Source of the DNA: Anaerolineales bacterium | GTDB taxonomy: Bacteria > Chloroflexota > Anaerolineae > Anaerolineales > E44-bin32 | NCBI GenBank assembly: GCA_011772595.1 | Contig: WVZH01000216.1 | Location: 90,284 to 96,600 of the forward strand | DNA: 6,317 nt | Direction of reading: 5' to 3' | Part shown: one piece after another, positions 1-5,348 of the stretch | Position numbering within the stretch: the first letter of the stretch is position 1 | Layout of the letters: every line of letters starts with the position of its first letter | Made by a program: the position numbers and the translations under genes | The notes under the pieces: model-generated | Database searches by the model: none | What the model saw: only the letters and a program-made list of their open reading frames with translations | Told to the model about the DNA's origin: nothing

Positions 1-10
1 GGATGAGCCT

Positions 11-1294
11 ATGACCGACCTGGTCGAGCAACTCCTTTCACGAATCGAGGCTCACCGCTTACCCGAACTCGAATTGGGACCAGGTGCTGTCCATCCGGTA
101 TACGGCGGTCTTTCGATCCTGAACTTGCCTGCCAGTTTGTCTCGCTGGCTGGGCGGTCCTGACCTATCTCACCCACCCATTGACTTACCACAGCTTGATA
201 CCATTGCAGACGGGGTGCGACAGGTGGTGTATGTGCTCATCGATGCTGTATCACTCCGTAGATTCTTGATTTGGTTCGATGGGGTCGTCCCGACCCTGGA
301 TCCGAATTCCGAATCCACGATATTGGGCGCGCTGACTTCCACTGTCCCCTCCACCACTTGTACCGCTTTGACAACTTTATGGACCGGACGAAGCCCAAGC
401 GAGCACGGTATCCTGGGCTACGAGTTGTTCTTGCGAGAATACGGTCTTGTCGCCAACATGATCACCCATTCCCCTATGGTTTTTGATGGGAGTGCAGGCT
501 TGCTCTATCGAGCGGGTTTCCGACCTGAGAGCGCATTGCCGGTGCCCACGCTCGGTCCTCAATTGAAGGACGCAGGCATCACAGCGCACGGCTTCCTGGC
601 AAATTCGATTCGCCATTCCGGCCTCTCGCGCATGCATTATGAAGGTGTGAATGTCCATGGTTTCGGCGCACCATCGGACCTCTGGATAGGTGTTCGTGAA
701 CTCGCGGGTACGCCGATTGAACGCCGTAGGCTTATCTGGGTCTACTACGGAGGCGTTGATGGCCTCTCGCACCGATTCGGACCGGATTCAGAACAGGCCA
801 GGGCGGAGTTCACGACTTTTCTGCGTGCGATGAACGATCATTTCATCTCCTCAACGCTGGGTGCAAGTAAGGAGCAGACATTGCTTCTTATCATTTCGGA
901 TCATGGCCAGATCTCAACACCCCTCGATCCGCAATATGAAGTGCGTAACCACCCTGCATTGGCGAGGCGGCTGCACATCCTCCCCACCGGAGAGAATCGT
1001 CTCTCCTTCCTTTACCCCCAACCAGGTCAGGTCGAGGCAGTTCGGGAATATTTTGAAGACACCTGGCCCAAGAAGTTCAGCTTATTCCCATCCGAGACGC
1101 TGTTGAAGGCCGGTCTCTTCGGTCCTGGGATACCGGCGGGAGCCACGCCGGGTCGCCTGGGCGACTTGGCAGCGGTCAGCCATGAGGATGCGTATCTGTG
1201 GTGGGCATTCAAGGAGAATCCGCTCATCGGACGGCATGGAGGCCTCAGCCCGGATGAGATGCTCGTACCGCTGCTTGCGGCGCGGTTGGATTGA
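11..1294 (+). CDS. Alkaline phosphatase superfamily protein (nucleotide pyrophosphatase/phosphodiesterase type)
   Basis: A 427-residue protein with the metal-site layout of the type I phosphodiesterase/nucleotide pyrophosphatase branch of the alkaline phosphatase superfamily. Visible sites in order: D78 in YVLIDAVS (metal ligand); a Ser/Thr-rich nucleophile loop near residues 112-118 (VPSTTCT) followed by LWTGRSPSEHGI; D250 and H254 in GGVDGLSH; D297-H298 in ISDHGQ; and H409 in GRHGGLSPDEM. These match the two-metal site that hydrolyses phosphate mono- or diesters through a covalent Thr/Ser intermediate. The substrate cannot be told from sequence. No signal peptide is visible, so the protein is probably cytoplasmic. 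The ATG has only a weak GGATGAG-like Shine-Dalgarno, and the frame is open to the left edge, so the true start could lie upstream. The gene ends in TGA just before a strong hairpin terminator. Confidence 0.88.
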   Translation: MTDLVEQLLSRIEAHRLPELELGPGAVHPVYGGLSILNLPASLSRWLGGPDLSHPPIDLPQLDTIADGVRQVVYVLIDAVSLRRFLIWFDGVVPTLDPNSESTILGALTSTVPSTTCTALTTLWTGRSPSEHGILGYELFLREYGLVANMITHSPMVFDGSAGLLYRAGFRPESALPVPTLGPQLKDAGITAHGFLANSIRHSGLSRMHYEGVNVHGFGAPSDLWIGVRELAGTPIERRRLIWVYYGGVDGLSHRFGPDSEQARAEFTTFLRAMNDHFISSTLGASKEQTLLLIISDHGQISTPLDPQYEVRNHPALARRLHILPTGENRLSFLYPQPGQVEAVREYFEDTWPKKFSLFPSETLLKAGLFGPGIPAGATPGRLGDLAAVSHEDAYLWWAFKENPLIGRHGGLSPDEMLVPLLAARLD

Positions 1295-1300
1295 AAAGGG

Positions 1301-1338
1301 AAATCTCCCGCATAATGAATCATGCGGAAGATTTTTTT
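1301..1338 (+). terminator. Intrinsic terminator of the phosphatase gene, probably bidirectional
   Basis: A 13-bp inverted repeat (1301-1313 with 1322-1334, one C/A mismatch) closes an 8-base loop and is followed by a run of seven T on the plus strand (1332-1338). It starts 6 bases after the phosphatase stop codon. The opposite strand also reaches this hairpin from the convergent SPFH gene (stop at 1354) and then reads into a CCCTTTTC stretch, a weaker U tract, so the same hairpin may serve both genes. Confidence 0.85.
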
Positions 1339-1353
1339 GATTCCCCATTAACC

Positions 1354-2415
1354 CTACTGAGAAGGTGTTTCAGGCGTTGGCAGGAGTGTTGGTGTTTCCG
1401 CTTCTAGCGACGGTAAGGGAAGTAAGAAAGGATTATCGGATGGAACCAACATCACCCGGATCCCCGGCGCAAGCTTGTCGATGTATTCGAAGGTGAGCAC
1501 CTCGGGGTTGTCGCGTAGGGCGGCAGCGATCAGTTCGAGGGCCTTGGCCTCCGCCTCGGCCTCGATCAGGCGCGACTTCGCCCTACCCTCGGCTTCGATG
1601 ACGGCGGCGTCAGCTTTACCCTGCGCAACCTTTCGCGCCTGCTCTGCCTCCTGTTCTCGCTGCTGGACGACGAAGGCCGCCTGTTGCGCTTGTTGCTCGG
1701 CGATCTGCTTCTGCTCTACGGATGCGGCGTACTCAGGCGAGAATTGAATGTTTCTCAGCACGAAATCAACCAGGATCACCCCATTCTCTTGGAATTTCGC
1801 CCTCATGGTTTCGCGTATACCGCTGATCAACTCAACCCGCTTGGCGCTCACGATCTCATCCACGCGATACTGTGAGGCCTCGTCACGGATGATGCCCCGC
1901 GCCAGGGGTCGCACCAAATCGTTTGCGTAACGATTTTGCCAGGCGATATGCACCTGAATCACCTGATTGGCGTCGATCTTGAAGATGACGGAGGCGTCGA
2001 TGAGCACCTCCTGGCCGTCGGACGTACGAGAAGCAACCGAGTCGTCCCCCTGAACCTGTCCCTCTTCCGGCGCGATAGACATGGTGTAGGTCTGGCTGGA
2101 AATCGGATAGGTTTGAACCCTTTCAGCGAACGGGATCACCCAATGTGTCCCGGAATTGAGGGAGTTCCTTCGATACCCTCCGGGCGCAAGATAGGAGAGT
2201 ACCACACCTCGCTCTTCGGGAGGGATATAGACCAACCCGGCACCTAATGTGGTTAGGACGACAGCGATCACGATGGCGCCGATGACCAAACCAGCAGCGG
2301 ATCGAAAGCGTTGACCGCGAGCGGCTCGGATAAACGCCAGGACGATTACCCCAAACGCAACAATCCACGAAAGGGTGGCCATGGCACGTAGGGCGTCGGT
2401 AAAGTCGAAGTCCAT
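1354..2415 (-). CDS. SPFH/prohibitin-family membrane protein
   Basis: A 353-residue protein with two N-terminal hydrophobic segments (about 12-30 and 39-62). An SPFH/prohibitin-like domain follows (about 62-225), including GTHWVIPF at 89-96 and the LVDFVLRNIQFSPEYA stretch at 215-230. A long Ala/Glu/Gln-rich coiled coil (about 231-300, with AEQQAQQAA and IEAEAEAKAL) then leads to a Pro-rich tail ending TPETPSQ. SPFH proteins form large membrane-bound ring or cage oligomers, some of which partner membrane proteases such as FtsH. No protease gene is adjacent here, so a partner cannot be assigned. The ATG is supported by AAGGAGG 5 bases upstream and a consensus -10 box 55 bases upstream. It appears to be a single-gene unit convergent with the phosphatase gene. 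Confidence 0.9.
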   Translation of the reverse strand: MDFDFTDALRAMATLSWIVAFGVIVLAFIRAARGQRFRSAAGLVIGAIVIAVVLTTLGAGLVYIPPEERGVVLSYLAPGGYRRNSLNSGTHWVIPFAERVQTYPISSQTYTMSIAPEEGQVQGDDSVASRTSDGQEVLIDASVIFKIDANQVIQVHIAWQNRYANDLVRPLARGIIRDEASQYRVDEIVSAKRVELISGIRETMRAKFQENGVILVDFVLRNIQFSPEYAASVEQKQIAEQQAQQAAFVVQQREQEAEQARKVAQGKADAAVIEAEGRAKSRLIEAEAEAKALELIAAALRDNPEVLTFEYIDKLAPGIRVMLVPSDNPFLLPLPSLEAETPTLLPTPETPSQ

Positions 2416-2470
2416 GGATTCCTCCTTAAAGGAATTCTAATATGTACGATCTTTATCTGATTTCGAGGGA

Positions 2471-2479
2471 ATTATATCA
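2471..2479 (-). promoter_or_regulatory. Extended -10 promoter of the SPFH gene
   Basis: The minus strand reads TGATATAAT, a perfect -10 hexamer with the TGn extension. I see no good -35 hexamer 16-18 bases upstream, which fits an extended -10 promoter. Transcription would start near 2464, giving a leader of about 48 bases before the ATG at 2415. Confidence 0.6.
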
Positions 2480-2561
2480 TGCGCAGGTCTTGCGATCCGA
2501 CGGGTGGCTGACATTGCCCTGCCGTCACGCACTTGTTGGCATGGGGCTTGGCTCCTTGCGG

Positions 2562-3005
2562 TCAGGGACTCCTTTCAAGGAGGATGGTGACAGGACCATC
2601 GTTGTCGATTTCCACGAGCATATGCGCACCGAAGGCTCCACTCTGGGTGGGCACACCCTGAGCGGCGAGATGACTGGCAAAGCTCTCCACAAGTGGTTCG
2701 GCTACGTCCGGCAATGCCGCACGTATAAAGCTGGGGCGGCGACCCTTACGGGTATCAGCCAGTAGTGTAAATTGAGAGACGACGATCGCTTCGCCCCCCA
2801 CGTCTTGAATAGAGAGGTTGGTTTTCCCTTCTTCATCCTCGAAAACGCGTATAACGGCGCATTTTTCAGCCAGCCATCGGGCCTCGTCTTCTGTGTCATC
2901 GAGCCCCACGCCGACCAGGATAACAAGCCCCTTCCCGATCTCGGCTACCGTCTCATGCTCCACAGACACCCTTCCGCGCCGAACCCGTTGAAGTACTACT
3001 CGCAT
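2562..3005 (-). CDS. dtd: D-aminoacyl-tRNA deacylase
   Basis: A 147-residue protein of the usual length for bacterial Dtd. The enzyme hydrolyses the ester bond between a D-amino acid (and glycine mischarged on tRNA-Ala) and tRNA, protecting translation from wrong-chirality residues. Diagnostic features are the start MRVVLQRV with VSVE nearby, the SQFTL motif at residues 77-81 followed by [19 protein letters not shown] at 123-129, and the Gly-cisPro motif NDGPVT at 135-140 (G137-P138), which enforces chiral rejection at the active site. The ATG is supported by an AAGGA 8 bases upstream. The stop is TGA. It lies 313 bases downstream of trpS on the same strand, so co-transcription with trpS is possible but not evident. 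Confidence 0.95.
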   Translation of the reverse strand: MRVVLQRVRRGRVSVEHETVAEIGKGLVILVGVGLDDTEDEARWLAEKCAVIRVFEDEEGKTNLSIQDVGGEAIVVSQFTLLADTRKGRRPSFIRAALPDVAEPLVESFASHLAAQGVPTQSGAFGAHMLVEIDNDGPVTILLERSP

Positions 3006-3022
3006 GTTTATGATCCTTCTGA

Positions 3023-3057
3023 TCAGTATTTAGTAATCAGTAGTCAGTCGTCAGAAG
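3023..3057. repeat. Degenerate heptamer tandem repeat, five units
   Basis: Five head-to-tail 7-base units follow the consensus TCAGTAN, at 3023-3029, 3030-3036, 3037-3043, 3044-3050 and 3051-3057. The second and fifth units are the most diverged. The array begins 18 bases upstream of the dtd start codon, so on the dtd transcript it would lie in the leader just before the ribosome binding site. It resembles short heptad arrays common in intergenic DNA of several bacterial phyla. I see no coding role. Confidence 0.7.
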
Positions 3058-3270
3058 CCAATAATGAATAGATGTCCGGTGAAGAGCAGCGATTACAAAT
3101 GCCGCCACCCGCTTATAAAAATCATTCTGCGAACCTTTCTACGCAGACATTCTCAATATTGCTAAGTTCTAACTACTGCTGAAGGTAACATGCAAAAACA
3201 GCCAAGTTGAAATACCGGTATGTGTGATCTCACAAAGCGGCGGAAGAGGATACTGCGAGGTTATGTATAT

Positions 3271-3317
3271 TGACTTGTGACCAACCAAGTCAGATCACCA
3301 GGGAACTTCTCGCCTGG
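3271..3317 (-). terminator. Tandem hairpins after trpS, possible weak terminator
   Basis: Immediately after the trpS stop the minus strand can form CCAGG/CCTGG (3313-3317 with 3298-3302, 10-base loop). A second hairpin follows, TGACTTG/CAAGTCA (3286-3292 with 3271-3277, 8-base loop). Neither is followed by a real U tract, so intrinsic termination is only possible; transcript protection or processing are alternatives. Confidence 0.35.
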
Positions 3318-3318
3318 C

Positions 3319-4308
3319 TCAAGGTAAACCTACCGCAGCCCGCACCTCGGAGATGGTTTGTCCAGCAATCTGTCTGGCACGTGTTGCGCCATCCTCGAGA
3401 GCGTCCCAAACAGAATTAGGATCCTTATCGAAATTAGCTCGACGCTCACGGAAGGGCACAAAGTGTTCGTTTAAGTGCTTTGCGAATATCTTCTTGCAAT
3501 CAACGCATCCTATCCCAGCTTGCCTGCATTCGACGTTGATCATCTCGACTTCTTCATTCGGGGAAAAAATCTTATGCATCGAGAAGACATTGCATACATC
3601 AGGATTACCTGGATCGGAGCGCCGCTCACGTTGTGGATCGGTTACCATGGTCATGACTCGTTGGGTGGTTTCCTTGGGTGTGGCGGCCAACTCGATGTGG
3701 TTGTTCAGGCTCTTGCTCATCTTCTTTTGGCCGTCCGTTCCAAGCACCTTGGGAACTTCTGTGCTCTTCATTTGTGGTTCGATGAGGACATCCGTCTGGA
3801 AACGATAGTTGAACGAGCGAACGACTTCGCGCGCAAACTCGAGATGAGGAGCCTGGTCAATCCCTACAGGCACGAAACCGGCTTTATACAGAACGATGTC
3901 TGCAGTCATCAATACCGGATAACCCACGAGGCCATAGTTAATGTTGTGGGGTTGCTGGCGAGCTTTCTCCTTGAACGTAGGTAAATCGGTAAGCTTCCCG
4001 AGCCCGACGACCATCGAGAGGATAGTATGGAGCTCGGTCACCTGCGGGACGTGGGACTGAACGAAAAGAATGGTCTCTTCGGGACGTAGTCCGGCGGCGA
4101 GCCAATCCAGGGCCATCTCGTATGTATTCGCACGCAGTTCGCTTGTGGTCTCCAAAGTGGTCAGTGCGTGCAAGTCGACGATGCAGTAAATACAATCGTA
4201 GTCATCTTGCAGCGCGACGTAATTTTGGATGGCCCCTAGATAATTCCCCAGGTGTTGTCTTCCTGTCGGTCGGGCCCCGGAAAAAACGCGTCCCCTCACC
4301 TTTGTCAA
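3319..4308 (-). CDS. trpS: Tryptophanyl-tRNA synthetase, probable Fe-S type
   Basis: A 329-residue class I synthetase that charges tRNA-Trp with tryptophan using ATP, of normal length for bacterial TrpRS. The HIGH-equivalent lies in PTGRQHLGNYLGA (residues 14-26) and the KMSKS loop is at 196-200. VGYPVLMTADIVLYKA (128-143) and VPVGIDQAPHLEFAR (146-160) line the tryptophan pocket. Four cysteines at 239, 261, 268 and 271 (C-x21-C-x6-C-x2-C) closely match the spacing of the [4Fe-4S]-binding cysteines near the anticodon-binding region of Thermotoga maritima TrpRS. The start is TTG, set by AGGAG 9 bases upstream and by the family N terminus. The stop is TGA. The Shine-Dalgarno overlaps the stop codon of the upstream selenoprotein gene, 12 bases away, so the two are almost certainly co-transcribed and possibly translationally coupled. 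Confidence 0.96.
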   Translation of the reverse strand: MTKVRGRVFSGARPTGRQHLGNYLGAIQNYVALQDDYDCIYCIVDLHALTTLETTSELRANTYEMALDWLAAGLRPEETILFVQSHVPQVTELHTILSMVVGLGKLTDLPTFKEKARQQPHNINYGLVGYPVLMTADIVLYKAGFVPVGIDQAPHLEFAREVVRSFNYRFQTDVLIEPQMKSTEVPKVLGTDGQKKMSKSLNNHIELAATPKETTQRVMTMVTDPQRERRSDPGNPDVCNVFSMHKIFSPNEEVEMINVECRQAGIGCVDCKKIFAKHLNEHFVPFRERRANFDKDPNSVWDALEDGATRARQIAGQTISEVRAAVGLP

Positions 4309-4320
4309 TGTCTAGTTCTC

Positions 4321-4557
4321 CTACAAGTTCTCCCCCACGAGCTTCGCCACTTCACCAGGCTCAGCGTGTCGACCTGTTTGGAGTTTGGAGTACACCAAAG
4401 TATCGTCAACCACAACTTCAAACTTTCCGCCATCAGAAGGGATCAGAGTAAGGGAATCAATCTTAAACTCATACGCTTTGAGCACTTCGGCCATCGCACC
4501 GATGGCACGATCTGCGTAGTGTCAGACCGCACAGTATTCGATCGTTATCTTTGGCAC
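4321..4557 (-). CDS. SelW-like selenoprotein, Rdx (SelT/SelW/SelH) family, in-frame TGA = Sec12
   Basis: Reading through one in-frame TGA (4522-4524) gives a 78-residue protein beginning MPKITIEYCAVU and ending in TAG at 4321-4323. The family has a thioredoxin-like fold with a CxxC or CxxU redox motif after the first beta strand. Here it is C9-A-V-U12. The remainder matches the family along its length: SDGGKFEVVV, LVYSKLQTGR, then AEPGEVAKLV near the C terminus. Length is typical for SelW-like proteins. The GTG start is set by AAGGAG 6 bases upstream and by the family N terminus. A SECIS-like hairpin follows the TGA. TGA is an ordinary stop in neighbouring genes, so Sec insertion explains the reading better than a recoded genome. 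A nonsense pseudogene is unlikely because the mutation would have to fall exactly on the redox residue while everything else stayed intact. The likely role is thiol/selenol redox chemistry on an unknown partner. It is the first gene of a unit with trpS. Confidence 0.88.
4483..4521 (-). promoter_or_regulatory. Predicted bacterial SECIS element
   Basis: Just 3' of the Sec codon the minus strand reads GCCATCGGTGCGATGGC (4506 down to 4490). This is a perfect 6-bp stem with loop GGUGC, or a 7-bp stem with loop GUG. The apical loop starts 21 bases after the UGA and carries G/GU at its 5' side, as SelB-binding bacterial SECIS loops do. A possible lower stem CACU/AGUG (4521-4518 with 4486-4483) begins directly after the UGA. 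The whole element then spans 39 bases, similar to the E. coli fdhF element. Folding was done by eye. Confidence 0.75.
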
Positions 4558-4563
4558 GCGACT

Positions 4564-4611
4564 CTCCTTACAGGGATTACGCAAGGACAACCGGGAGAGG
4601 AGCTCCCGGTT
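4564..4611 (-). promoter_or_regulatory. Leader hairpin and Shine-Dalgarno of the selenoprotein gene
   Basis: The minus-strand leader contains a perfect 9-bp stem AACCGGGAG/CTCCCGGTT (4611-4603 with 4597-4589) and a five-base loop CTCCT. It can be extended by AGG/CCT past a 2-base bulge. The Shine-Dalgarno AAGGAG is at 4569-4564, 20 bases further on. The loop sequence CUCCU, and the overlapping CUCUCC, are complementary to the Shine-Dalgarno GGAG(AG). An alternative fold could therefore mask the ribosome binding site. There is no U tract, so a terminator is less likely. Confidence 0.4.
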
Positions 4612-4655
4612 CCTACCTCGAGCCTCGAGGGTTCTCCTAGACAATGTGATACTCG

Positions 4656-4685
4656 AGTATAACGTAGGTGCTACGTGATTGGCAA
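4656..4685 (-). promoter_or_regulatory. Promoter of the selenoprotein-trpS unit
   Basis: The minus strand has TTGCCA (4685-4680, five of six matches to TTGACA) and TATACT (4661-4656, five of six matches to TATAAT) separated by 18 bases. Transcription would begin near 4648, giving a leader of about 90 bases that contains the hairpin upstream of the GTG start. Confidence 0.6.
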
Positions 4686-4700
4686 CAGAATCGACTGTTG
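4683..4700. repeat. Inverted repeat overlapping the -35 box
   Basis: CAACAG (4683-4688) and CTGTTG (4695-4700) form a perfect 6-bp inverted repeat with a 6-base spacer. The repeat overlaps the -35 hexamer of the selenoprotein-trpS promoter. This is a reasonable place for an operator, but the half-sites are short and chance is not excluded. Confidence 0.35.
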
Positions 4701-4776
4701 TGTCCAAAATGAGCGAGGTTTTGATAATCTACACATGGAGCCAAATCTGCGCATTATCGGGTCCACTGTTCCTCGA

Positions 4777-4809
4777 AACAACCCGGATGCTCAAAGCTTC
4801 CGGGTTGTT
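4777..4809. repeat. Strong 11-bp inverted repeat in the divergent region
   Basis: AACAACCCGGA (4777-4787) and TCCGGGTTGTT (4799-4809) are perfect complements around an 11-base centre that can add three more pairs (GCT/AGC). On the plus strand the right arm runs into GATTTC; on the minus strand into TCGAGG. Neither is a convincing U tract. It could be a terminator of an unannotated transcript, a small structured RNA, or a protein-binding site. Confidence 0.6.
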
Positions 4810-4971
4810 GATTTCAAGTGTAGATGAGTCATTTGAATGTCGTGCCTCCCACCTTACGGAGCTTCCGACATGCCATCGCAGCAAGTTTATGGCGGGGGAC
4901 GCGAACACCTAACGTCGTCCGACGTGAGACTATAAAGCACGCTATGAATCGCATAAAAGAAGTGGTGCATC

Positions 4972-5000
4972 TTGGACTCCGTGGTCTTGTGTGCGATAAT
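4972..5000 (+). promoter_or_regulatory. Promoter of the ytxH-like gene
   Basis: GATAAT (4995-5000, five of six matches) carries a TGn extension (TGC at 4992-4994) and sits 17 bases after a poor -35, TTGGAC (4972-4977). Transcription would start near 5007, leaving only about 15 bases of leader, mostly the Shine-Dalgarno AGGAGG. Confidence 0.5.
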
Positions 5001-5021
5001 TCAATCCGTAGGAGGTGAACG

Positions 5022-5249
5022 ATGCGACGTTTCATGAACTTTCTTGCAGGAACCCTCTGCGGGGCGCTCGTTGGCGCGGTGACTGCGCTTCTACTGGCAC
5101 CGTATTCTGGTGAGGAGTTAAGAGCCCGCGCGCAGGAGCGAGCAGTTGCATTCCGAGATGAAGTGCGTGAGGCTTACACCTCTCGCGTCGCCCAGCTGGA
5201 AGCTGAACTCGACGCATTAAGGGAACGTTCTATGACTGAGAGCGAGTAG
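5022..5249 (+). CDS. YtxH-like small membrane protein
   Basis: A 75-residue protein with one N-terminal membrane segment (about residues 6-27, Gly/Ala/Leu-rich). The signature LLLAPYSGEELR (23-34) follows immediately, then a charged, Glu/Arg/Ala-rich helix likely to form a coiled coil (about 30-70). This is the YtxH/gas-vesicle-protein-like architecture, found widely in small proteins with poorly defined, often stress-linked roles. The molecular function is unknown. The ATG at 5022 is well supported by AGGAGG 6 bases upstream and by the -10 box just before it. It ends in TAG and has its own hairpin terminator, so it is a single-gene unit. Confidence 0.85.
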   Translation: MRRFMNFLAGTLCGALVGAVTALLLAPYSGEELRARAQERAVAFRDEVREAYTSRVAQLEAELDALRERSMTESE

Positions 5250-5279
5250 GTTTGTTCCTGTTTCGGTTTCTCCATCCTT

Positions 5280-5308
5280 CGGGGCTCGCATACGAGTCCC
5301 GTGTTTTT
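5280..5308 (+). terminator. Intrinsic terminator of the ytxH-like gene
   Basis: CGGGGCTCG (5280-5288) pairs with CGAGTCCCG (5293-5301) as a 9-bp stem with one G-U pair and a CATA tetraloop. It is followed by TGTTTTT. It lies 30 bases after the stop codon, a classic Rho-independent terminator. Confidence 0.88.
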
Positions 5309-5348
5309 ATCTTTGCTTGATCAGGGTCGGCTACATACAGGTAGGCAA

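Larger units (their letters stand above)
3006..3318. other. Non-coding gap between trpS and dtd
   Basis: I see no credible gene in these 313 bases, which are more AT-rich than the flanking genes. They hold a degenerate heptamer repeat next to dtd, hairpins next to trpS, and a 6-bp inverted repeat (3126-3131 with 3142-3147). They also hold two adjacent small palindromes, ATACCGGTAT (3212-3221) and TGTGATCTCACA (3223-3234). A promoter for dtd could lie here, but I cannot pick out a convincing -35/-10 pair. Confidence 0.6.
4558..5021. other. Divergent intergenic region between the selenoprotein-trpS unit and the ytxH-like gene
   Basis: These 464 bases separate outward-facing genes. From left to right they hold the minus-strand leader with its ribosome binding site and hairpin, the minus-strand promoter, an inverted repeat upstream of it, and an isolated strong hairpin at 4777-4809. 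About 160 bases follow in which I see nothing specific apart from a short ACGTCG-TC-CGACGT palindrome (4912-4925). The plus-strand promoter of the ytxH-like gene comes last. Open frames here have no family resemblance and no good ribosome binding sites. I see no tRNA, T-box or SRP RNA signature. Confidence 0.6.

Noticed and set aside
2442..2765. Plus-strand 107-codon frame
   Set aside because: It lies opposite dtd and the SPFH promoter, has no family resemblance, and the minus-strand dtd match is unambiguous.
3072..3182. 36-codon plus-strand frame in the trpS-dtd gap
   Set aside because: No Shine-Dalgarno, no family resemblance, and ends in low-information sequence; likely chance.
3223..3234. 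CRP-like site TGTGATCTCACA
   Set aside because: Half-sites match TGTGA/TCACA but the spacer is 2 bases rather than 6, so it is not a CRP-type operator. It is kept only as a small palindrome.
3475..3984. Plus-strand 169-codon frame
   Set aside because: It is an antisense shadow of trpS with unlikely composition; trpS motifs on the other strand are complete.
4522..4524. Genome-wide reassignment of TGA to Trp or Gly as the reason for the in-frame TGA
   Set aside because: The phosphatase gene, dtd and trpS all end in TGA at the expected family lengths, so TGA is a normal stop here. The residue replaced is the redox Cys position.
4558..4650. Trp T-box or trp attenuator upstream of trpS
   Set aside because: No T-box consensus sequence, no terminator U tract and no Trp-rich leader peptide could be found in the leader.
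4522..4707. Minus-strand 61-codon frame from ATG 4707 ending at the TGA, as a gene in its own right
   Set aside because: The ATG lies upstream of the apparent promoter and the N-terminal part reads through the leader hairpin with no family resemblance. Only the last 11 codons, from GTG 4557, belong to the real Rdx protein.
4679..4912. Plus-strand 77-codon frame in the divergent region
   Set aside because: It runs across the promoter repeat and the 11-bp hairpin, lacks a ribosome binding site and resembles no known family. The overlapping frames at 4824-5018 (plus) and 4829-5035 (minus) were rejected for the same reasons.
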